DNA of 64,000 nucleotides from Sceloporus undulatus (lineage: Eukaryota > Chordata > Lepidosauria > Squamata > Phrynosomatidae): positions 119,728,901 through 119,792,900 of the forward strand of contig NC_056525.1 of NCBI RefSeq assembly GCF_019175285.1, read 5' to 3'. A program made the position numbers and the translations under genes. Positions 49,101-61,100 of this stretch are shown here, piece after piece; within the stretch, counting starts at the first letter, position 1, and the number at the start of each line of letters is the position of its first letter. The notes beneath the pieces were generated by a model. It was not told the DNA's origin. It did not search any database and saw only the letters and a list, made by a program, of their open reading frames with translations.

Positions 49101-52100
49101 AAACTTTACACTTGTGAACCTTATCTAGTTCCTTCATACCTCCCCTTTTACTTTTAGACCAAATCATATAGAACTCTACAAATAAGAACCAGGATATATA
49201 ATCTGGCTTGGAAACAAAGTAGAAGTCAGTGAGACAGATCCCAGAGCTGGAAAATAAGAATCTATAAAATGCATAGCTAACCACAGTTTGGCTACCAATT
49301 TCACAATAAGTGTCCAGCTGTACTTCTCCAGCATTGCTTTCTGGGAATGTTTGGCCAAATAGAAAGACCAGTCATTCTTGCAGGAAGGATGCCGGAAGGG
49401 GTTGACAGTGAACTGAAATGGAGATAATAGAATCGTAGAGTTGGAAGAGAACACAAGGGCCATCCAGTCCAACCCCCTGCCATGCTGGAACTCTCAATCA
49501 AAGCATCCCTGACAGATGGCCATCCAGCCTCTGTTTAAAGACATCCAAGAAAGGAGACTCCACCATACTCTGAGGGAGTGTGTTTCACTGTCAAACAGTC
49601 CTTACTGTCAGGAAGTTCCTCCTAATGTTGAGATGGAATCTCTTTTCTTGTAGCTTGCATCCATTGTTCTGGGTCCTGTCCTCTGGAGCAGCAGAAAACA
49701 AGCTTGCTCTCTCCTCAATATGATATCCCTTCAAATATTTAAACAGGGCTGTCATATCACCTCTTAACCTTCTCTTCTCCAGGCTAAACATCCTCAGCTC
49801 CCTAAGGCGTTCCTCATAGGGCATGGCTTCTCAGACCCTTCAACATTTTAGTCGCCCTCCTTTGGAGATGCTCCAGTTTCTTAACATCCTTTTTGAATTG
49901 TTGTGCCCAGAACTGGACACAATATTCCAGGTGAGGGTGTTTAAGTAAGAGAGGCAATTAGGATACAAAAGCTAGAGGCCAATCTCTGAAATGAAAATTG
50001 CCCTTCAGAGGTCTGGCAGAGTCCACTGGTTAGTATGATGATAAAGTAGACTTCCTTGGAAGCTGATTTCAGCTCATGAATAGAGTGAAGTCTACCTTTC
50101 TGTTGGTCCAAGTGCTGGAAGATTTGTAACTAGAAAAGAGTTGTCCCAGGAAGTCAGTGCTTGAAAGATTGCTCTGTGCTGGCGTGTCATCCAAAGTGCC
50201 CATATTTTTTTCTCAGATGGACACCTCTTGCATCTAGGAAGCCTTTGTTCTACCACCAGCAAGAGCTACACCCCCCACCCCAGGACCACATATTCATGGA
50301 CTCTGTTAATGGAATGGGAATAGGCATTGTGGAGTCCAGACACTTGGCATCTATGGCCTACCATCCCAGTGGAGAAACATAAGAGAGATAGAGAGTTCCA
50401 AAAAGACCTCCTTGGGCAGCCCTTGCAGCCCATCTGCCTGCACAGTTCTACACACCTAAAAGTTACGAGATAATACCTTGTTATAAATCCTCAGAAAGAG
50501 AACTGCTAGTTGTACTAGCATAATGGCCCAGCAAAATGCCAATCTGTTTAATTCATGATGGGATAAACAGGAATAAAATCTTAAAAGAATTAAACAGAGC
50601 ATAGCATTTATATTTACATGCAAACAGATATAAATCCCAATCGTGGTCCCGACTCAACCGAAAACTGATCTCATTTAGGGATGTAAATCTTTCTACTTTT
50701 TGCTATATCAGGCAAATACAAGTAATGCAAGCGGTGTTCTCTCTACTGTCAAGAATACTGAGGACTTCTGTGCACTTTTGACTCGTTGGTCTGCAGAGAA
50801 GCACACTTGGGTTTGTCAGTGTGGGTGTATACAGAAAATATATTTTCTCCTCAATAACAGTACCTTTGCACAGAAGACAAGAGTTTTCGGGTCAAACATT
50901 TTTTTTTTCTGTGAAAAAACATCACGTGGGCTTGTGCAGAATTTCCCTCAAAAAACATCCCAAATAGCAAAGCATCTCATATATATATTGCTTCATTGGG
51001 ATCTCTTTAGGGTTGGGACACCTTTTTTGACTGTGATCGAAATATTAACGAATATTCTCCCCATCTGTAACCTCATTAAGGTGTTGTTTTAAATAGAGAA
51101 GTAGGACCAGAGAGATCATGCATAACCTCTCACATTTTATTCTGTCAGTAACATACTGTTGACTTAGTTGTTTCCGTAATATTACCTCTATAACTGATGT
51201 TTATCATATTCTATAATATTTCAGGGTGAATTGTTCTTTATGTGCGTCCATGCATGTGTGTAATTTTATATTGATTGTATTTATTGGATGATGTTTGATT
51301 CTGTGAGCTGCTTTGTGAAAAGAAAATCAGGTGGTAACTTGTTAAATTAAACAAATAAAACAAACACTTTTGCTTTCTGGTCTTTCCTCCATTTCAGCTG
51401 CCTTCGCACTGCAGAAATAATCTAGTGTGACATGACTTTAACTGCCATGGCTCAATCCTATGGAATTCAGGGAATTGTAGTTTCTTTGTGGCACCAGAGC
51501 TCTCTGACAGAGAAGGCTAAATGTCTTACAACACCACAATTCCCAGAATGACATAGCATTGAGCCATGGTTGTTAAGGTGGTATCAGTCTAGATTATTTC
51601 TGCAGTGCGAATGCAGCCTTAGAATCTATCCATTCAAAATCCTTTTGCTTAGTGGGCTTCTATACCTGTAAATTACTCATGTCAATATATATAGAGAGAA
51701 CCCTGCAACAAAAAAGGTAGGCAGGGAGAATCAATATATGAGCAAGGAAATAACCAAGCGTCCAGAGATATGCAGCTCTTTCTGTCTTGCCAATCCACTA
51801 TTTAAAATTGCAGTCTCCTAAGGCTGTTTTTCATTTCTTAAAAAATCTTTTCAGAAATATGTGTATGTAATTTGCTTCTCAGTCTCATAACTGGTGTGCT
51901 ATTTCTACATTTGAAATGTTGTAGTGCACTACTTTTTGATACTCTTCAGGTAACTTTTGCTATTAAACTGATTACAGCATACACTTAGAAATAAGTCATG
52001 TTGCGTACAATGGCACTCACTCCCACACGAGTAAGTATAGGATTGCAGCCTAAATTGCTTTGTAATACATGGAAACTAATAAAAATATAGTGTTTTTCAA

Positions 52101-55100
52101 AAATGCTTCCAGATGGTTGGTTTGTTGCAATGATTATGCCACATTTTCAGTACTGTTCTCCTGTAGGTTAAGAGCAGTCTGAACAGGAATTGTTAGTGGT
52201 CCCAAACAGAAGGCAGGTATCAAGCTCTCAGAAGCACCTTTGCAACCAATTTATTTTGCTCTTCACCAATGTATGGCATACCAGTGACTGATTCCAGCCT
52301 ATAGAGATGACATGCAAAACAGTCAGCAATATAAGTTTTAATGGTAGGCCCTCTCTTTTGGAAAACAGAAACAAACAATCCCTGCATATGGAAAGCTGGC
52401 TTGCAAGTCATCCCTGTCCATGTATACATGTCCATATATATTTAGGGGAAAAAATGGAGGACCGAGGACTGAACGTCAAAAGGGTTCTAAGGAATGGTTT
52501 TTTGATTTCCCATATAGCTCTGTGCTGACAGCTTGGGAACTTTTTTTTTACTGCAAGTCCCAAACTCCCACAGCAAGAAGGCAACTGGTGGAAAGATTGT
52601 GGGTGTTGTGGTCCCAAAACAGTAGCATTTCCAGTTTCTGGTTGTGCCAGAAGGACACTCCCCCATGCCTTACCACAAGCAAGCCATTCATTGAGGCCCA
52701 AGTGAGACGGAAACTGGTATTTGGAATCATCAACAAGAGCTTGCCTTAATTAAAGATAAAGCTGTTTATTAGAATTGTTTTTATAGAATATGAATAATAA
52801 GAAAAATGGGGTACCTACTACTGTCTACATGACTAAGGGCCCTTTCACATTACACAGCTGTAGTGCTGTGATTCCACTTTTACTGCTGTGGCAATATTCT
52901 GTGAGATCCTGTGGATTTTAGTTTTGGGAGGCGCTAGAGTTCTCTGGCTGAGAATTCTAAACGCCCTCCCCAAAGCTCAAATCCAAATTCCAAATCCCAA
53001 CATCCCATAGGACAGAACCATGGCGGTTAAAGTAGAATCATAGGGTTGTAATTGTGTTGTACAAAAAGGACTTTGGAGAGGAAGAGGTCTGCAAGATGAA
53101 GTCAAGGCTTAAAATATTAATATATAGGTGAGGAAGCATCAGAGCAGAGGAAATAAAAAGGAACTCACCAGGGAACTCTTAAGTACTTGGCTGCACCTCT
53201 CTTGCCTCCTATAGATACATACTGTAGTTACTTGTGCAAGTGTGTTTTCATATTTCTACGCTTTCAACATATGAACTGTCCCCTTCAATGAGTTTAATAG
53301 TGCGGAGGTTTGCTTCCAGGATCGCCCATGGATACCAAAATCCGTGGATGCTCAAGTCCCATTAAATTCGGTGGCATACTAAAATGGTGTCACTTATATA
53401 AAATGGCAAACTCAAGATTTGCTTTCTGGAATTTATATTTCTAAAAATGTTTTTCAAGCTGTGGGTGCTTGAATCCGTGGATAAGGAATCTGTGGATACG
53501 GAGGTCTGACTGTAATTTGGATCCTGCACCACTCCCCTATATGGTCTGTAGAATAAAAAGGGATGCCTGATATAATGGTTTATTTGTTTTTATTTATGTA
53601 ATGTATTTATTTAATTTCTATGCTGCCTTTTTCCCAGAAGGGACTCAAGGCAGCTCACAAACAAAAACACATTAAAAACTTGTTACAGTTAAACAATTAA
53701 AACTTCACATAAAAACAATATAAAATTACAAACATTAAAACCACAATAAAATGGTTAAGGAGCAAGAAGATTATAGCTTTTATAGAGACTCATAGGTCTG
53801 TTGTAGAGACTTTGAACCAGACCTACAACCTGAAATAAAAGAAAAGGAAAATGTTATGGCATGAGAACACAGGATGGATTTCTTTAGGAGATAATGGCCT
53901 GTTATAGACAGCCAAAATAAAGCTGCTTCGAGTCACAGTGGAGGTATGGTGTTTCAATGATGCATGCGTCCTAAGAGTCCAGAAGTCGCACCAAAGCCAC
54001 GCTCCAGCCCTAGGACTGGGCATGGCTTTTGGACTCTTAGGATGCATGCATCATTGAAACACCATACCTCCACTGTGACTCGAAGCAGCTTTATTTGGCT
54101 GTCTGTAACAGGCCAATAATAATAATAATAAATAAATAAAAACTTTTATTTATACACCCGCCCTTCCGGTGATCAGGGCGGCTTACAATATGCACCGAAG
54201 TGCAACAGTATACATTTTAAAAACAATGTGCAACAAAAAACATCCATAAAACAAAAAACAATAAAAAAAAACCCTTACCCAACTCCACGGCCACGAGAGA
54301 GGAGGGGGCCCATAGGATGTCTAGTCGGGGATGCATGATTAAATAGGAGGTTTTGAGACCCTTCCTAAATTGGGCCAGGGTGGAGGATGAGCGGAGCTCA
54401 GTGGGCAGCGTATCCAAAGGGCTGGGGCAGCTATGGAAAAGGATCTTCTGGTTGTAGTAGCCAACCTAGCCCCAGCACCTTCAGGAGTTGCTGCCCAGAT
54501 GTTCTGAGGGTGCGAGGCGGAATGTACGGGGAGAGGCGGTCCTTCAGGAATCCTGGGCCCAAGCCATTTAGGGCTTTATAGGTAATAACCACGCCTTATA
54601 TTGCGCTCGGAAGTGGATGGGCAGCCAATGGAGATCTTTAAGCACAGGTGTTATGTGGCTGATCCTGGGAGCACCAGTGACCAGCCGCGCTCCATGTTCT
54701 GCACCAATTGCAGCTTCCGAGTTGTGGTATAAGGGTTGCCCCATTAGAGTACATTACAGAATCCAGTCTCGAAGTTACCCGAGCATGTACAACAGTTTCA
54801 AGGTCCCTCTGGGCCAGGTATGGGCGCAGCTGGCGAATCAGCCGAAGCTGATAACAGGTACTCTGACCGTCGCATTCACCTGAGCAGTCGGAGGGACGAG
54901 TCAAGAGCACCCCCAGACTGCGCACGGAGTCCTTCCCGGGGAGCGTGACCCCGTTCAGGACAGGTGGAACCACCGCCATTCCTGGACCAGGGGACCTATC
55001 CTAGTACCTCCGTTCTCTCTGGATTAAGCTTGAGTCGGTTTTTCCCTCATCCAGCCCATTACTGACTCCAGACAGGCCACGAGAGAAGAGACGCCATCCC

Positions 55101-58100
55101 CATCACTGCATCAGTCGGAGACATAGAGAAAAAATTTGGGTGTCATCAGGTACTGATAACCCCGCGCCCCATGTCTCCGATGATTTCCCAGCGGTTTCAT
55201 GTAATGTTAATAGCATGGGGGACAGAATGTTTTTTTGAAATGACTTTAAGATAAGGGTTATAGAGCCCTGGTGGCACAGTGGTCAAGAAATATTATTGTT
55301 GCAGCTGATGACATATAGGAACTTAACTTGTTTTGCATGGTCAGATACATGCAATTACATAGGTCTTTTGCAAAATTTGCTTCCTGCAGCAGTTCTGAGA
55401 ACTTCACAGTTGTGGAGCCTTTAAGAGATTGAGGCAAAATGTAATATACCTGTTAACATGTCCTTTCAGGAAAGACAGAAGCTGTGTTCAAGAACTTTAG
55501 CCCACACTATAAACGACAGTATGCTGTGTCCTTTTGCAAGCACATCCAGAATGAGCTGGAACAAAATAGAGACCTGCAGTCCCAGTTCTTAAAAACAAAG
55601 GTAAGAGGGAGTGTTTATTACTGTGAATGCATCCACATAATACTTTTTGAAGCCTACTGGAAGCCAGCTTAATGGTCACAGTGGACTAGTTCAGTTTGGG
55701 ACCAAGATTCAGTTTTGCATGCTCCAAGCTTTCCACTCTCTGGTCACATATTTCCATTCCCTTCATGATTTCCTGATTGCTTTTGTATCCAAAATAGACA
55801 AACTGTATACTGTATTCAAACTTCAGTTCTCTGTGTAGTTATGAAGTTTACTGGGTGACATTGGTCCAGTCACCGTTTCTCAGCTTCCAGTACTTCACAG
55901 AAGCATAGGATGGCATATATCTTTGACATTTCTTAATTAATTAATTAATTATATTTATGATTTACAGTTATATCCGACCCTCCTTCCAGTAAACTCAGAG
56001 TGGCACCCATGATAGTTCCCCTTCTTACTTTATAGTCACAACTATTACAGGAGGTAGGTCAGTCTGAATTAGAGACTCATTTCACACTATACAGTTATAG
56101 CAATTTGATTCTTCTTCAATAAATAAACAAGCAGACAAACAAATATAAACTTGCATGGGAGCATCAAACGGAATTGTGGGATTTTCAGTTTAAGAAGGGG
56201 CATTTGGAATCCCCAGCCAGAGAACTCCTTGAGTGCCTCTGACCAAACTATAAACCCCACAATTTCATAGGATGCAACCATGGTAGTTAAAGTGGAAACA
56301 CAATGCCGTAATTGTGTGGCATGAAAAAATTCAGAGTGTGACTTGCTCAAAGTCACCCAGGAAGATTTCATGGCCAAATTTTACTCAGAACTTTCATCTC
56401 TTATGTCTGAATTGAACAGTGTTGAGCTTTATATTGCATGACAAAAAGAAGCTAAAATACAACGAGGGAAAAGCTGCTTTCTGATGCTCTCCACATGATG
56501 TTGTAGCACTTCCATTGTCCTTCCAGAGTGAGACAGTCATAAAAGCATACCTTTTACCAAATAGATTTTTCCAGCAGGACAAAAGGCACACTTTTATGAC
56601 CATCTCCCTCAGGAAGAGAAGGAAGTGCTTCAATGGCATGCGGAGAGCTAAGCAGAAAGCTGTCTTTCTCTCACTGTGTATCGGCTTTTTTTGTCATGTG
56701 ATAAGGCTTTTAATTTCCATAGCATAGACATAGAATCATAGAGTTGGAAGAGACCACAAGGGCCATCCAGACCAACCCCTTTTGGCCATTCAGGAACACA
56801 AAATCAAAGCATTCTCGACATATGACCATCCAGCTTCTGTTTAAAAACCTCCAAAAAAGAGAGATTCCACCATGTTCTGAGGGAGTGTGTTCCAGTGTCG
56901 AACAGCTATTGCTGTCAGGAAGTTCTTCCTGATGTTTAGGTGGAATCTCTTTTCTGTCCCAAGAAGAACCTTCTATAATAAGCATCCCAGCACATTCTGA
57001 GCTGCAAGGGGCCTCTGGCTGTGATGTGACTGTGAGCTACTGCATCCATAAGCAGGTTGCAATGTGAAAAAATTGATCTTCATTCCTTATGATTCCCAGG
57101 AGAAACACTACTCTTGCTAATACACCCTGAAAGCAGAAAACATGAAGCTTAATTGAAGATAATACAGGATTGTGTATCTGAGCAAGCACAAAGTACATTT
57201 GGTTTTTTGTTAAATTTTAGTATAAAATTTTCATACTTGAAGCAACTCACAAAAAATTAATTAAAACAAACCCTAAAACGGCAACATAAAATACTACAAT
57301 TCATCCCATAGAATAATGTGGGGGAGTGGGGAAGCTAGCCACTATTATTGTGACACTGGGTTGTACCTGGCAGCCCCTTTTTTCTTGTCTATTTTTTTGG
57401 AGAGAACAGACTGGGAATTTGAAATTTTATTTCTCTGTAACATTTTAAAATCTTCCATAGCCTCCTGCAGAATCCAGTATGGTCTTCTATGAAGGAGAAT
57501 TGTTACACTTTGTTGAAGAGTTGAAGAAATGGAAGGACAGATACATAGTGATTAAAAACAACTATGCTGTGGAGAGCTTTGAAAGCAAAGAGGTAAATTT
57601 ATCCAGTAGTGAGGCTTGGTATTCAGAGGCATTGAACTACCCTGCTCAGTTCTGAGATCGTAGTGTCTTCCTCAAGGGCGAAAATAGCGAATGGCTGCTG
57701 TAACTATTACTCAGCATACTAAGGAGTTTGTTTTTCATCCAGTAAAAACAAGGGATGTGGCAAAGGCCCCTGATTGGTTTTGTATCCAGTTTGGTGATTC
57801 ACAATGCAACCCAATTTAATTCAACCAGTGTGTATCTAATTCAAGCAATTCAGATTCCGAGTCCAGGTTTTGAAGTATGAAGTGTCCTACCTTCCATTGA
57901 CTTGCATTGGGAAAATAAAACAGCAATAACATTTTCCCCCGTAAGTGCATGAAATCTGGAGACATGGTAGCATCTCCACGGCAGCTCTTGTGCAAACCAC
58001 TTTCAAAGTTTGTTTTTGTTAAAGGTTGCAGATATATGTGCTACTTAAGTACTGTTGCCATGTCTGTGATGTGTTTATACTGCTGGTGTACTTAGACTGT

Positions 58101-61100
58101 GTGTGTATGTGACTGGCACATGTAGACAACGCTGACAGGTACATGAGAAAAATTAAAAACAGAGAACTAAATAAAGGTGGGAAAAGTGCAGGCCTCCTTG
58201 CTTTGCTTGACTGCAGCTCTCAGCAGCCCTAATCAGTGCAAGTAATGTGAGGAACGTTTCATGAGTTGTAAGAGTCCAACGTTGGGAAGGCCCACACTTT
58301 ATCCATACTTGGGCTAAATCCAATTGTTAGTCGCAACAGGAGTAGACTCATTGATTCAGTAGGAATTTGATATAAACTCCATTAATTCATTCAATCTACT
58401 CTGGTTGTGACTAACAATTGGATCTAGCCCTAAGCGAGTGAACAAAAGTAAACAGGTACAGATGGAATCAAATCCAGATTCAATCCAGACCATTCTGATC
58501 CAATTCAAATGAAATCTAGATTGGTTCATGTTGGCTTGATTTGCCCATAACAGTTGCAGAGCCTTAGTAAAAACAACAAAGAATCTTGCAGCATTTTAAA
58601 CTACAAATACCATACATATTTGACAGTCAGTCAACGTCATGTATAAGTCGAAGTCAGGTTTGGAGGCTAAAAGGATGGATTTTGTTATGACCCCATGTAT
58701 AAGTTAAGGGTAAAATTTAGGGGCATGTGACAAAGAGATCTATAAGACGAAGCAACGGAAATGATGCCAAAGAACTTAACAAAATTCCAGTAGGCGTAAC
58801 TGTTTGAGCTCCTACTAAACACTGGATAGATAAGAGAGCAGAGGAGGGGGGTGTCAGTGCTTTCAGGACACATTACACTTTTGGCTTTCACCAAGGGATG
58901 GTTCCCTTTTTATAATATTTACAGTACAGTACTTATATTGACCTGTGAATAAGTCGACTCAATTTTGGGGGGGTCAATTTTTTGACTAAAATTTCTAAAC
59001 TTATACATAAGTATATACAGTACGCTTTTGTTTTCATGGACCAAGCATTCCATATGTTGTGCCAGAAAAAAACTAGTTTCCATAATGTGCATTCTTATTT
59101 GCATATTTAATTTTATATTACACATATTTTGAGTTAATTTGCTCCATGCCAAAGATGCCAGCCACAGATGCTGGCGAAATGTCAGGAAGAAACTCTTCTA
59201 GAACATGGCCATATAGCCCGAAAAACCCACAAAAAACTATGGATGCCGGCCATGAAAGCATTCGACTTCCCAATGTTAACTGTTGAATGGCAGTGAATGG
59301 GTTTAAGAAGCATGATGTGTATTTTAAAGAAAAGGGCAGTGAAAGCCTTATTCAGCCACAACTTTGGCTTTTGAGGTTTCGGCAGGTATGGCCCACACTC
59401 TTTCAAGCCATAGGACTTAGGAACATCCCTTTCACAAAAGGTAAAGAAAAAAAAAGACTCCCAGGCCTGTTACAGACAGCCCAAATAAAGCTGCTTCGAG
59501 TCACTTTGGAGGTATGGTATTTCAATGATGCATGAGTCCTAAGAGTCTGGAAGCTTCAGACCCTCAGCTGCACTCCAGTCCTTAGGACTGGAGCGTGGCT
59601 TTGGTGCGGCCTTTGGACTCTTAGGACGCATGTATCATTGAAATACCATACCTCCAAAGTGACTCGAAGCAGCTTTATTTGGGCTGTCTGTAACAGGCCC
59701 CAGAAAGCTGAATCCTGCTCCCAGTACCAGAGAGCAAACAGCCCTACTCTTTGGTTTGTCCTCCATTTCAGCATAAAGAATTGGATAAATTCCATGTGCT
59801 TAGATCATTTCTATGTGTGTTTACATTTTATTTTCCCTTCTCAATTCCAGGCATTCCAAAAGGGGCTTAGTGCTAAAAGCTGCATTCTACCTGTGGGAGG
59901 CAAAGTATTGACTACAGAGGAAGAATATAACTTATTATCTGATAAGCATTTCCCAGACCCTAATGGTAAGACTCTGCCTCCTAAATTTACCCACTTTTTA
60001 AACATTTCTTTTTGATTATTGGGAAGTCTTAGGGTGCATCTACACTGTAGAAATAAAGCAGTTCAACACAACTTTAACTTCCATGGCTCCATCCTACAGG
60101 ATCCTGGGTTTTGTGAGGCACCAGAACTCTTTGGCCCAGAGGCTAAAGACTCTGTAAAACTACAAATCCCAGGATTCCAAAGGGTGGGGAAGTACAGCAC
60201 TTAAAGTGGTGTCAAACTGCATCATTTCTATAGTGTAGATGCACCCATAGAGTCTGAGTTTGCTTTGGGGGCAACCCTTGATAAATAAACACACAAACAA
60301 ATAGTACAAGAGTATTGCTATATATAGTGTAGTGATGTTTTCTGTCAAATATTGCCCCCCCCCCTTTCTGCCCCCCTGCTCCTGTGGTACATCTGAGAAC
60401 TTGCCCTGGTGCTTACTGAGGTAGAACAGCCTTTTCCAGAAGGGCTGGTTTGTGAACCGTTGAATGTTCACACCAGTTCATTTATTTTACCATATTTGGG
60501 GAATTGTGGATTTTGGAAGAAAGAAAAACAGATAAAGGATATATTGAGTCTCCTCCACCTGCCTGTCATAGTTGCATACTTATTTGAGTATAAGAAAGAA
60601 AGTTTGTGGGTGTAGCCTTAAAAAAAGAAGAACTTGGGAGGGCAAACTATCTCACCTCTAAAGAAAGCAGGAAGAATTTATCTGCGTGTGGTTGCACGAA
60701 AGAAAGGAGAGGAGGAAAGAAACAGGGAACGCAGACACCATCTAGTAAGACAGCCAGCTGGGCCTCCTGATGCAGTTTACAGCAAATGTGTGGAATCTCA
60801 CAGACTTTATATAAAGACATAGAGAAGAGGCATGTGCTGTCTGCTTTGCAATCTCTCTGAAACTATTGGGATGTGTGAAAGAAGGAGGAGTGTTGGGAAA
60901 AGAAGGTGTACAAGAAAAGCCTACACATATTTAATATGTGTAGGCTGTCTTTTTACCTCAGACATTCTATGCACCAAAAAGCAGAGGAAAAGCAGCTAGA
61001 AGTCAAAAAGGAGAAAGTAAGCATGTGAACTGTACAAGGATGGGAGGGGAAACTTACTGGTTTCAGTCACAGAGCACCTAGAAGTGTTCCGATTATTTAA

